A DNA stretch of 31,295 bases from UBA9619 sp964630665 (GTDB lineage: Bacteria; Pseudomonadota; Gammaproteobacteria; Arenicellales; UBA868), in the NCBI GenBank assembly GCA_964630665.1, contig CAZVVN010000036.1:1-31295 (forward strand), given 5' to 3'. The position numbers and the translations under genes are program-made. Positions within the stretch are counted from its first letter, which is position 1. Each line of letters opens with the position of its first letter. The notes under the pieces were generated by a model, which saw only the letters and a list, made by a program, of their open reading frames with translations, did no database searches and was not told the DNA's origin. Positions 23,637-31,295 of this stretch are shown here, one piece after another.

Positions 23637-25541
23637 TCAATTTTCCTCGGCCCCTGTGGTGGTGCCAGGTCGGGGTCCGGCGTTATCAGAGGCTGACCCG
23701 ATGTGCGCAGCAGCGCGCTCCTTTTCCTGTTCCTGCCACATGTGGGCATAAAGCCCTGTCGAGGTCAGCAACTGGCGGTGGGTTCCCCTTTCGGTGATAT
23801 GTCCATGGTCCAGAACGAGGATCTCGTCGGCCGAGACCACGGTCGAAAGCCGGTGGGCGATCATCAGGGTTGTGCGGCCACTTGATATCTCATCGACATT
23901 GTTCTGTATCGCCATCTCGGTGGCACTGTCCAGTGATGAGGTCGCTTCATCAAAGAAAAAGATCTTCGGGTTTTTCAGGATAGCCCGGGCTATGGCGACC
24001 CGCTGTTTCTCGCCGCCGGAAAGTTTCAATCCCCGTTCGCCGACCCGGGTCTGGTAGCCAGCCGGCAGGCTTAATATGAAGTCGTGAATGCTCGCTGTGC
24101 GGGCAGCTTCGTATACCTGCTCAATTTCAGCCGATGGATCACCATAGGCGATGTTGTAGTAGATGGTGTCATTGAACAGTACGGTGTCCTGTGGAACAAC
24201 GCCGATAGCATCACGCAGGGAATCCTGTGTGATGTCCCTTAAGTCACTGCCATCGATGGTGATACTGCCGGAGGTCGGGTCGTAGAAGCGCAGGATCAGG
24301 CGACTGATTGTGGACTTGCCGACGCCGGTCGGCCCGACGATAGCCACTTTCTGGGCTGGTGAAACGGTGAAGCTGATATCGTCGAGTATGAGTCGTTCGG
24401 GCTCGTAGCCGAAACACACATGCTGGAAACTGATCTCTCCGCTGTGGACATCGAGAACCCCGGCGTTTGTCTTATCGATGATCTCCGGCTTTTCGTCCAG
24501 CAGCGAGAACATGTTTTCCATATCCACCAGCGCTTGGCGGATCTCGCGATACACGGTGCCGAGAAAATTCAGCGGGATCGAAAGCTGCATCAAATAGGTG
24601 TTGACGACGATGAATCCGCCAACGGTCATCGTCCCGTCGCGGATGTTGAATGCCGCCATGACCAGCATCACCGTGATGCCGCCGATGACGACCAGCGCCT
24701 GGCTGACGTTTAGGAGCGACAGGCTCTCACGGCTTTTGACTGCGGCTGACTCGTAGCTCGTCAGCGCCTGGTCGACGCGCTGGATTTCGTGGGACTGGTT
24801 GTTGAAATACCTGACTGTCTCGAAGTTGAGCAGGCTGTCGACCTGCCGTGTGCTGGCTTCGTTCTCTGAGTCGTTCATCTTCCGCCGAATTTGCGTGCGC
24901 CAGGCAGTGATCGCAAAAGTCAGCCACACATAGATCGTGATGGTGACTGCCGTAACCAGTGCATACTGGATGCCAAACAGAGCCCAGAGAATGCCGCACA
25001 CGAGCAACACTTCGAACAGTGTCGGGAGGATATTGAAAGCGACGAACGAAAGTAGAAACTGGATACCGGTGGTACCACGATCGATGAATCGATTCAGGGC
25101 ACCTGTTTTTCGCTGCAGGTGAAACCGGATCGACAGGGAGTGCAGATGCTGGAAGACTTTCAGGGCGACCTGTCGAACGGCGTTCTGTGAAACTCGCGAA
25201 AATACGGCGTCCCGGATCTCGTTGAAGGTCAGCGACGAAAAGCGGGACAGCCCGTAGGCCAGCAGGGCGGCGAGGGGAACCCCGAGCATAAGACCTGTGG
25301 TGTCGGTGAGGTCAGAGAGGTCGTCGACCAGCCGCCCGAGAACCAGCGGCACATAGAGATTGGCCAGCTTGGCCAGGACCAGACTAATCAGAGCCAAGAC
25401 GACACGTCTTTTGAGATCGTTACGGCCGGCCGGCCACAGGAACGGAAGCAGTACCGCACAGGTTCGCCAGACGTTGCCGCGTCCTTGTTGATCGACCGTC
25501 TCGGTAGGGTACTGGGCGGTGGCTTTTGTCCGGCCAGTCAC
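23637..25541 (-). CDS. ABC exporter of the Atm1/ABCB7 type
   Basis: A 634-residue half-transporter with an N-terminal membrane domain (about 45-330, six helices) and a C-terminal ATPase. QRKTGALNRFIDRGTTGIQFLL (143-164) and LLNFETVRYFNN (237-248) are distinctive for the Atm1 branch, whose members export glutathione-linked sulfur or metal conjugates. ATPase motifs are GPTGVGKST (403-411), LSGGEKQRVAIARA (507-520), IFFFDEATSSLD (527-538) and the switch His563 (IAHRLST). The start is GTG 25541, the only plausible start before the domain. It is divergent from the rhodanese gene across 109 bp, a neighbour that also handles reactive sulfur. Confidence 0.9.
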   Translation of the reverse strand: MTGRTKATAQYPTETVDQQGRGNVWRTCAVLLPFLWPAGRNDLKRRVVLALISLVLAKLANLYVPLVLGRLVDDLSDLTDTTGLMLGVPLAALLAYGLSRFSSLTFNEIRDAVFSRVSQNAVRQVALKVFQHLHSLSIRFHLQRKTGALNRFIDRGTTGIQFLLSFVAFNILPTLFEVLLVCGILWALFGIQYALVTAVTITIYVWLTFAITAWRTQIRRKMNDSENEASTRQVDSLLNFETVRYFNNQSHEIQRVDQALTSYESAAVKSRESLSLLNVSQALVVIGGITVMLVMAAFNIRDGTMTVGGFIVVNTYLMQLSIPLNFLGTVYREIRQALVDMENMFSLLDEKPEIIDKTNAGVLDVHSGEISFQHVCFGYEPERLILDDISFTVSPAQKVAIVGPTGVGKSTISRLILRFYDPTSGSITIDGSDLRDITQDSLRDAIGVVPQDTVLFNDTIYYNIAYGDPSAEIEQVYEAARTASIHDFILSLPAGYQTRVGERGLKLSGGEKQRVAIARAILKNPKIFFFDEATSSLDSATEMAIQNNVDEISSGRTTLMIAHRLSTVVSADEILVLDHGHITERGTHRQLLTSTGLYAHMWQEQEKERAAAHIGSASDNAGPRPGTTTGAEEN

Positions 25542-25650
25542 CGTATGAGCCCAGTTCGGTCGATGTTGTCACATTGTCGGGTTCGTGCCGTGGTTTTTAT
25601 TTTCATGTTTTTCAATTATCGTTCCTTTAGGTATCCCACGGGGATCTTTG

Positions 25651-25965
25651 ATGTATCAAGAGCTTGAACCTGCCGAGGCAGATCGCGCCGTCCAGGCCGG
25701 ATCGGCTACGGTAATCGATATTCGGGATCCTGCGTCCTACCGGAATGCTCGAATCGTAGACGCTTTACACCTCAATGATACAAATATTGGTGAGTTTTTA
25801 GAGGATACAGATAAATCCAGGCGCCTGATTATTTATTGCTATCACGGCATTGCCAGTGCTTCGGCTGCCGCATTTTTTGTTGAACAAGGATTCGAATCGG
25901 TTTCCCATGTTATCGGTGGTTTCGAGGCCTGGCAGCAGCAGGGCTTGCCTACCCAGAGCGATTGA
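25651..25965 (+). CDS. glpE: Single-domain rhodanese, GlpE-like thiosulfate sulfurtransferase
   Basis: A 104-residue rhodanese close to E. coli GlpE (108 residues), which transfers sulfane sulfur from thiosulfate to acceptors such as cyanide or thioredoxin. Motifs are VIDIRDPASYRNARI (21-35), the active loop CYHGIAS with Cys63, and HVIGGFEAW near the C-terminus. ATG 25651 is chosen because the upstream part of the open frame is AT-rich and not protein-like, and GGGATC stands just before it. TTGTCG at 25574 and TATTTT at 25598, 18 bases apart, are a weak promoter candidate. No glpG or glpR is adjacent, so the symbol rests on similarity only. Confidence 0.85.
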   Translation: MYQELEPAEADRAVQAGSATVIDIRDPASYRNARIVDALHLNDTNIGEFLEDTDKSRRLIIYCYHGIASASAAAFFVEQGFESVSHVIGGFEAWQQQGLPTQSD

Positions 25966-26024
25966 TGTGTGGTGCACACAGTTACCCGTGATTGCGAACC
26001 CTCCGGGGTTGGTGACGCCGGTAA

Positions 26025-27017
26025 TCATAGGGTGGCTAGCGGTGGTTCGACCATCAGCGGAGCCTGTTCTCGCAGGTCAAGGATGTGCTGTTCCCAACAG
26101 CGCTGCGAGTTGAACCAGGGGAAGGCCCTCGGAAAGGCCGGGTCACGCCATCGTCGGGCCAGCCAGGCGTAGTGGTGCATCATGCGAAGTGTGCGTAGCG
26201 CTTCGATCAGATGCAGTTCCCTTAGGCTGAATTCACAGAACTGGCTGTAGCCCTCCAGCAGGGTGTTAAGCGAAGATTCCTGGTCCTGTCGATCACCGGA
26301 CAGGAACATCCACAGGTCCTGTACAGCCGGCCCCATGCGGGAATCGTCCAGATCAACAAGATGCGGGCCATCGTCCGTCCACAGGATATTGCCGGTGTGA
26401 CAATCGCCGTGTAAACGGATCAGTTCAACCGGGCCTGCGCGCTCATAGCACCAGCGGACCTGCTGGAGAAGGTCTTCTGCTAGGGAACGGTAGGCAGGCT
26501 CAAGGTCAGTCGGTATGAAGTCGTTGTCGAGTAAAAACTCGACAGACGCCACACCGAATGTGTCTACGTCCAGGACGGGGCGATGCGCGTAGCGGCGTGT
26601 CATTCCAACCCCATGCAAACGTCCGAGAAAACGGCCGAGTTGTCGCTGGTGCTCCGGGTCTTCGAGGTTGGGTGGGCGGCCGCCGCAGCTTGGAAACAGC
26701 GCGAAGCGGTGTCCGCCGTGACGGAACAGTGTTTGGTCCCGCGGGTCCTGGATCGGGGGGATCAACGATACCTCACCGGCTGCCAGTTCCAGGGAGAAGG
26801 CATGCTCTTCAAGGATGGTCTGGTCGTCCCAGCGCCCGGGCCGGTAGAACTTTGCGATCAGCGCGGAGCCGTTGTCTATCCCGACCTGGTAAACCCGGTT
26901 CTCGTAACTGTTGAGAATCAACAGATGGCCGTCACAGGCATGGCCCTGGCTTTCAACCGCGGCAAGAACGGCATCAGGATCAAGGTTCTGGTAGGCAAGA
27001 TCATCGGTTGACGTCAC
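26025..27017 (-). CDS. srkA: Stress response kinase A (SrkA/YihE family)
   Basis: A 330-residue Ser/Thr-type kinase of the YihE family (E. coli SrkA, 328 residues), linked there to survival under envelope and redox stress. Visible features are NSYENRVYQVGIDNG (36-50) with the nucleotide-binding Lys in IAKFYRP, FPSCGGRPPNLED, the catalytic HGDCHTGN (203-210), and LVDLDDSRMGP with Asp222 or Asp224 as metal ligand. The open frame extends to 27134 across the end of the MFS gene, but GTG 27017, with GGGAA 6 bases upstream, gives the family length. It converges with the rhodanese gene, 59 bp apart. Confidence 0.9.
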   Translation of the reverse strand: MTSTDDLAYQNLDPDAVLAAVESQGHACDGHLLILNSYENRVYQVGIDNGSALIAKFYRPGRWDDQTILEEHAFSLELAAGEVSLIPPIQDPRDQTLFRHGGHRFALFPSCGGRPPNLEDPEHQRQLGRFLGRLHGVGMTRRYAHRPVLDVDTFGVASVEFLLDNDFIPTDLEPAYRSLAEDLLQQVRWCYERAGPVELIRLHGDCHTGNILWTDDGPHLVDLDDSRMGPAVQDLWMFLSGDRQDQESSLNTLLEGYSQFCEFSLRELHLIEALRTLRMMHHYAWLARRWRDPAFPRAFPWFNSQRCWEQHILDLREQAPLMVEPPLATL

Positions 27018-27054
27018 GTTGAATTCCCGATGGTAGAAGATGAGGCTAAAGGTA

Positions 27055-28302
27055 TCATGACGCTGGCGACTGGTGAGCCCGATAGTGCAATGCGCTGGCC
27101 AGTAGCAGGCACGCACAGCCCGCATACGCGGCAAAGTACAGGCACACGGTACTCAGGGGTATACCGAGATCGGCGAGCGACCCCATCAGCACGGGACCGA
27201 GTGCCGAGGCCAGCACGCTCAGTGAGAAGTACAGGCTCTTGATCGAACCGATATGACGGACACCGTAAAGTTCAGCCCACAGGGCCGAGGTGACGGTGTG
27301 ATAGAAACCGGACTGAGTGCCCAGCAGCAGCATGTAGAGAGTGACACTCCAGGCCTGGCCAAGCAGCGCGACACTGAGCATCGACAGGACCAGCGGGACC
27401 AGCATTACAGGTGCGATACGAAGCGCACTGAATCGGTCGATTAACGGTCCGGAAAGGAGCAGGGAAGCCATCGTCGCTGCCGCGTAAACGGCATAATTGC
27501 CGGTGATCCAGGCGTGCGACCAGCCTTTCTCATCGGCAAGGTTCAGATGATGGAAGAACATCGCGGTCACGATGGTAGACGATGCGAGTAGCCCCGGTAT
27601 GAGCAGGTAGAACATCCGATTCCGCACTACCTCGGCCCGGGTCCACGAGCGGCTAAACTTGTCCGCTCTAGATTCATTCTCCGCCAGCTTGGCAAGGTGC
27701 TCGAGGTGTGCTGATTCATGGTTTCTGAGCAGCCAAAGCACGGTCGGAATGACGGTCAGGCCGATCAGCAGTGCTACCGACCCGTAGGTCCAGCGCCATC
27801 CGATGGCGCCGATTAAGATCACGGCGACGAACGGCAGCACCGCTTGGCCTGTGGTAAAACCAACCGAAGCCACAGCGATAGCGCGACCACGTTCGCGATT
27901 GAAGTAACGCGTCATGGTGGTGATCGAGACGTGTGATGCGAGCCCCTGTCCTGCGTGGCGCAGCAGAAAAATTGCCAGAATCAGGGAGACCGTACCACTG
28001 GCAGTTACAGTGTAGGCGCAGGCCCCAATCAGTAGCAGGCAGGCAGCGAGTGCGTAACTGCGAAGCCGGAATCGATCGATGAGTGCACCGGTCCAGGGTA
28101 GAAGTGTGGCACTCAAGAGCGTGCCGATCATGTAGATCGTACCCCACAGGGTATGACTCAGGCTGAACTCCGACTGTATTTCCGGGCCAACGATGCCAAT
28201 AAAGTGGGTCTGGCCGAAACTGGAATACAGGGCCATGACGAAGCCAAAGCCCAGCAGTCGCTTGTTCGCAGTCACGAGCTGCCGGTAGGCAGTAATCGCC
28301 AT
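27055..28302 (-). CDS. MFS transporter, monocarboxylate/oxalate-formate type
   Basis: A 415-residue major facilitator with about 12 membrane segments. Motif A-like GALIDRFRLRSYAL is at about 72-85, and the second-half equivalent is GPLIDRFSALRI. TRYFNRERGRAIAVASVGFTTGQAVLPF in helices 4-5 resembles the monocarboxylate/oxalate-formate antiporter group. It stops 37 bp before the srkA start on the same strand, so the two could share a transcript. It is divergent from typA across 195 bp. ATG 28302 has no strong ribosome binding site. The substrate is unknown. Confidence 0.87.
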   Translation of the reverse strand: MAITAYRQLVTANKRLLGFGFVMALYSSFGQTHFIGIVGPEIQSEFSLSHTLWGTIYMIGTLLSATLLPWTGALIDRFRLRSYALAACLLLIGACAYTVTASGTVSLILAIFLLRHAGQGLASHVSITTMTRYFNRERGRAIAVASVGFTTGQAVLPFVAVILIGAIGWRWTYGSVALLIGLTVIPTVLWLLRNHESAHLEHLAKLAENESRADKFSRSWTRAEVVRNRMFYLLIPGLLASSTIVTAMFFHHLNLADEKGWSHAWITGNYAVYAAATMASLLLSGPLIDRFSALRIAPVMLVPLVLSMLSVALLGQAWSVTLYMLLLGTQSGFYHTVTSALWAELYGVRHIGSIKSLYFSLSVLASALGPVLMGSLADLGIPLSTVCLYFAAYAGCACLLLASALHYRAHQSPAS

Positions 28303-28416
28303 GGGTTGAATCTGAATCGGCAGGGGAGGCTGGCAGGACTATACATAAAAGTGTTCGCCCGTGATCGGCCTCGCACACTGATTGATGCCTGATCAGCTGG
28401 GTTTTACCCATCCAGG

Positions 28417-28445
28417 GCGACAAAGCCTGATCCGCCACCTATAAT
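28417..28445 (+). promoter_or_regulatory. Probable typA promoter
   Basis: A perfect -10 TATAAT (28440-28445) has GCGACA (28417-28422), a 4/6 match to TTGACA, exactly 17 bases upstream. It lies about 50 bp before the typA ATG in the 195 bp divergent gap, pointing towards typA. Confidence 0.6.
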
Positions 28446-28497
28446 CCCGCCCGCTTTCAGCCCAGGGCCTCAATGAGGCGGACCTTAATAAGACCAC

Positions 28498-30321
28498 ATG
28501 AATCAGTCGATCAGCACACTGCGGAATATCGCGATCATCGCGCATGTCGATCACGGCAAGACAACGCTGGTCGATCAACTGTTGCGCCAGTCCGGAACCC
28601 TCAAAGCCCGCGGCACGGTACCAGATAGGGTCATGGACTCCAACGACTTAGAGCGTGAACGGGGCATCACTATTTTTTCGAAGAACACGGCCATCCGATG
28701 GCAGGACTGGCAGATCAACATTGTCGACACCCCGGGCCATGCGGACTTCGGCGGAGAGGTAGAACGTGTCCTGTCTATGGTGGACTCAGTGCTGCTGCTG
28801 GTCGATGCGGTCGAAGGGCCGATGCCCCAGACACGGTTCGTCACCCAGAAGGCTCTCGCCTACGGACTCAACCCGATCGTGGTGGTCAACAAGGTAGATC
28901 GGCCGGGTTGTCGACCCAATTGGGTGATCGATCAGACATTCGAGCTTTTTTTCCGTCTGGGAGCTTCCGATCGGCAGCTGGACTTTCCAGTGATTTTTGC
29001 CTCGGCCCTGGAGGGCTGGGCTACGATGGAGGCCGACTCGACTGCTGCTGATATGGACGCATTGTTCAGGGCCGTGATCGAACATGTGGCTCCGCCTCTG
29101 GTGGACGTTGAGGGACCGTTCCAGCTGCAGGTCAGTGCCCTTGACTATTCGAGTTATGTCGGGGTGATTGGAATCGGGCGGGTGCAGCGGGGCAGTTTCC
29201 GTCGCAACGACGCCGTGTGCATCGCAAGTGCGGACGGCCGAATACGGGACGGGCGGGTATTGCAGATTCTCGGCTTTGATGGCCTGGAGCGAGTAGAACT
29301 CGACCAGGCCAACGCCGGCGATATCGTGGCGTTTACGGGTATCGAAGGATTGCGGATATCCGACACTCTGTGTAACCCCGCAAGGGTTGAATGCCTGGAG
29401 CCGCTGAAGGTGGATGAGCCGACACTGAGCATGACCTTCCGCGTCAACGACTCGCCGTTCGCGGGTCAGGACGGGCATTACATCACCAGCCGAAACCTCG
29501 CCGAGCGTCTTGCTCGAGAGTTGATCCACAACGTTGCGCTGCGGGTCGAACCGATGGCCGATCCGGATAAGTTCAAGGTCTCCGGTCGTGGCGAACTGCA
29601 CCTCTCTATCCTGGTGGAGAACATGCGGCGTGAGGGCTACGAACTCGCAATCTCAAGACCGGAAGTGATTATGCGTGAGATCGACGGTGCGGTTCACGAA
29701 CCGTGGGAAACCCTTACTGTGGATGTGGAGGTCGTTCATCAGGGTGGTGTCATGGAAAGACTCGGCGAACGTCGCGCAGAGCTCCAGGATATCGTCCCAG
29801 ACGGTCTTGGCCGTGTGCGGTTGGATTACCAGGTGCCAAGCCGGGGGCTGATCGGTTTCCGTTCCGAGTTTCTGACCATCACGAGCGGCAGTGGGCTGAT
29901 CTACCACGCCTTCGATCATTATGGGCCGCGGGTTCAATCCCACCTTGGCGAGCGTAGCAATGGTGTGCTGGTCTCAATGAGCGGCGGTAAATCGCTCGCC
30001 TATGCCCTGTTCAATCTGCAGGATCGGGGAAGAATGTTCATCGGGCCGGGTGAAAATATTTATGAAGGGATGGTGGTCGGCATCCACTCACGCGGCAATG
30101 ATCTGGCAGTGAACCCGCTTAAGGCCAAGCAGCTGACCAACATTCGGGCTGCCGGCAGTGACGAGAATATCCTGCTCTCACCCCCCGTCGCTCTGACTCT
30201 GGAATACGCGCTGGAGTTTATCAATGAAGACGAACTGGTCGAGGTCACTCCGGCTTCGATCCGAATCCGCAAGAAGCTATTGCGTGAACATGAGCGGAAA
30301 CGGGCATCCAGAGCAGCCTGA
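28498..30321 (+). CDS. typA: Ribosome-binding translational GTPase TypA/BipA
   Basis: A 607-residue translational GTPase, the normal TypA length, that acts in ribosome biogenesis and stress or cold adaptation. G1 is AHVDHGKT (15-22), G2 lies in RERGITI (53-59), G3 is DTPGH (77-81), G4 is NKVD (131-134) and G5 is near ASALEGWA. Later come domain II, the domain III segment SGRGELHLSILVENMRREGY, and the C-terminal SRGLIGFRSEFLT and MSGGKSLAYALFNLQDRG that are diagnostic for TypA. It is a chromosomal housekeeping gene, which argues against this part being a mobile island. A TATAAT promoter lies upstream. Confidence 0.97.
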   Translation: MNQSISTLRNIAIIAHVDHGKTTLVDQLLRQSGTLKARGTVPDRVMDSNDLERERGITIFSKNTAIRWQDWQINIVDTPGHADFGGEVERVLSMVDSVLLLVDAVEGPMPQTRFVTQKALAYGLNPIVVVNKVDRPGCRPNWVIDQTFELFFRLGASDRQLDFPVIFASALEGWATMEADSTAADMDALFRAVIEHVAPPLVDVEGPFQLQVSALDYSSYVGVIGIGRVQRGSFRRNDAVCIASADGRIRDGRVLQILGFDGLERVELDQANAGDIVAFTGIEGLRISDTLCNPARVECLEPLKVDEPTLSMTFRVNDSPFAGQDGHYITSRNLAERLARELIHNVALRVEPMADPDKFKVSGRGELHLSILVENMRREGYELAISRPEVIMREIDGAVHEPWETLTVDVEVVHQGGVMERLGERRAELQDIVPDGLGRVRLDYQVPSRGLIGFRSEFLTITSGSGLIYHAFDHYGPRVQSHLGERSNGVLVSMSGGKSLAYALFNLQDRGRMFIGPGENIYEGMVVGIHSRGNDLAVNPLKAKQLTNIRAAGSDENILLSPPVALTLEYALEFINEDELVEVTPASIRIRKKLLREHERKRASRAA

Positions 30322-30622
30322 AGCCGTTTCGGTAGCCGCACACTACTGATTCTCTGTAGATTCTTAGATTTGTCTATCACTGCTGTCCTCCTGCCCTGAG
30401 GGTACCGGTTACCGATAGTGTGTCATCGCGCTATAGTTCTTTGATTGCCGAGCAATGGAATTCTTGATCTTGAATAAAAGGCAGAGCATTCGGTCGAGCC
30501 GGCCAGTTCCCGGTCGTGGCCCTGGCTGGGTTTCAAGGTCGCCGGACGTCGAAGATGACCGTCTGCAACAGGATCAACTAAAGAACCGGAGCAAATACCC
30601 GGTTCACTAATAGGAGACCACT
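30322..30622. other. typA to efflux-adaptor intergenic region
   Basis: A 301 bp gap with no convincing gene. No hairpin with a T-run was found after typA. Its right end holds the inverted repeat at 30583-30605 and the ribosome binding site of the adaptor gene. Confidence 0.5.
30583..30605. promoter_or_regulatory. Operator-like inverted repeat before the efflux adaptor
   Basis: GAACCGG (30583-30589) and CCGGTTC (30599-30605) are perfect 7-base arms around a 9-base spacer. The repeat ends 6 bases before the AGGAG ribosome binding site and 17 bases before the ATG, so it could be an operator for a regulator of the efflux operon or a hairpin in the leader RNA. Confidence 0.45.
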
Positions 30623-31295
30623 ATGCGGCGCTGGATATGGCTGCTTGTCATTCTGATTCTCATAGCCCTCGGAGCCTACGGTTTTCTCGAGTTGAACGGG
30701 CAAAAGGAATCGCCGGGCTATCGTCTCGGGAAGATCGATCGTGGTGAGATTCAGATGGTGATCTCCTCGACCGGCCGGGTACAACCGGTCATGACCGTCG
30801 AGATCGGCTCCCAGGTCTCTGGCCAGATCGCCGAAGTGCTGGTTGACTTTAATTCCCGTGTTAAGGCTGATGCGGTCATTGCCAGAATCGACCCCGCACC
30901 GTTTGAAGCAAGGCTCAAGGTGGCCCAGGCCGACGTGGCTTTTGCTAGAGCCAATGTGGCCATGCAAAAAGCGGCCCTGGAAGAACTTCAGGCTGAGCTC
31001 TACGGCAGCCGTGCCGCTTTAGCTGAGCTTGCCGAGGATCTCGAGCGTCAGCGATCACTGTTTGCGCGAAAGGTCGTGCCCGAGAGTACCGTCGACCGTG
31101 CCGTGGCACTCCACGATCAGGCGTATGCCCGCGTTGATGGAATCAGAGCCGGACTGAAAAAACAAAAAGCCCAGGTGCAGACTGCACTCGCGCAGGTAGA
31201 GTCCCGTCAAGGCAAGTTGCTCGAGACCGAACTCGAACTGGGTCATACGCTGATCAGGTCGCCGGTTGACGGTGTCGTGATCAACCGTGCAGCAG
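30623..31295 (+). CDS. HlyD/MacA-family periplasmic efflux adaptor, 3' end outside the window
   Basis: The first 224 codons of a membrane-fusion (periplasmic adaptor) protein; the frame is open to the last base. Residues 1-22 (MRRWIWLLVILILIALG...) are a single N-terminal membrane anchor. TVEIGSQVSGQIAEVLVDF (about 59-77) with ARIDPAPFEARL is the lipoyl-like and beta-barrel half. About 95-200 is a long Ala/Glu/Leu/Gln-rich coiled-coil hairpin, and LIRSPVDGVVINRA starts the returning lipoyl half. The length of the hairpin and the order of parts fit MacA-type adaptors, which pair with a MacB-like ABC pump and an outer-membrane channel, so those genes are expected downstream. AGGAG lies 6 bases before ATG 30623. 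Confidence 0.9.
   Translation, partial: MRRWIWLLVILILIALGAYGFLELNGQKESPGYRLGKIDRGEIQMVISSTGRVQPVMTVEIGSQVSGQIAEVLVDFNSRVKADAVIARIDPAPFEARLKVAQADVAFARANVAMQKAALEELQAELYGSRAALAELAEDLERQRSLFARKVVPESTVDRAVALHDQAYARVDGIRAGLKKQKAQVQTALAQVESRQGKLLETELELGHTLIRSPVDGVVINRAA

Noticed and set aside
25997..26010. AACCC-TCCG-GGGTT hairpin between rhodanese and srkA as a terminator
   Set aside because: The stem is short and no T-run follows on either strand.
28786..29601. A 271-codon open frame on the minus strand
   Set aside because: It is fully antisense to typA, a highly conserved housekeeping gene.
1..31295. CRISPR arrays, tRNA or rRNA genes, insertion sequences, phage genes
   Set aside because: No regularly spaced repeats, no cloverleaf or rRNA-like segment, and no transposase or integrase protein was recognised on either strand.

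Overview
The window looks like a stretch of chromosome from a free-living, probably uncultivated or marine gammaproteobacterium. This is inferred from BipA/TypA, an SrkA/YihE-type kinase, a GlpE-type rhodanese, an Fbp-type ferric iron importer and an Atm1-type exporter in a moderately GC-rich background. It is dominated by small-molecule catabolism and transport. I see no transposase, integrase, phage gene, CRISPR array, tRNA or rRNA.

Layout. (1) 1-4624, plus strand: end of an amidase-signature hydrolase, a bicupin, an Fsr-like MFS transporter and a HisC-like aminotransferase. (2) 4676-7655: a TauE/SafE permease divergent from a cytoplasmic DUF885 protein, then a small HlyU-like protein. (3) 7715-13907: a minus-strand Rieske monooxygenase of the carnitine/choline type with an NTF2-like partner, divergent from a plus-strand run of SDR, O-methyltransferase, TauD/TfdA dioxygenase, CaiB/BaiF CoA-transferase and nu-class-like glutathione transferase. 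(4) 13932-17081: an intact DoeA/EutD-type ectoine hydrolase homologue with only the C-terminal end of a DoeB/EutE-type deacetylase behind it, divergent from an MFS transporter that ends in a clear intrinsic terminator. (5) 17089-21224: promoter, palindromic Fur-like operator and fbpA-fbpB-fbpC for ferric iron uptake. (6) 21247-23546: an acyl-CoA dehydrogenase and an APH-fold kinase, the two halves of ACAD10/11 as separate genes. (7) 23637-28302: Atm1-type ABC exporter, GlpE-like rhodanese, SrkA-like kinase and an MFS transporter. (8) 28498 to the end: typA and the start of a MacA/HlyD-type efflux adaptor.

How the genes may work together (inference). The middle block resembles a salvage pathway for an N-methylated or osmolyte-like compound: MFS import, oxidative attack by Rieske and 2-oxoglutarate dioxygenases, DoeA-type amide or ring hydrolysis, and CoA transfer. 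The iron importer could supply the iron enzymes. The substrate cannot be read from the sequence. The stretch from about 15.6 to 20.1 kb is visibly more AT-rich than its neighbours, so the MFS/fbp part may have a different history.
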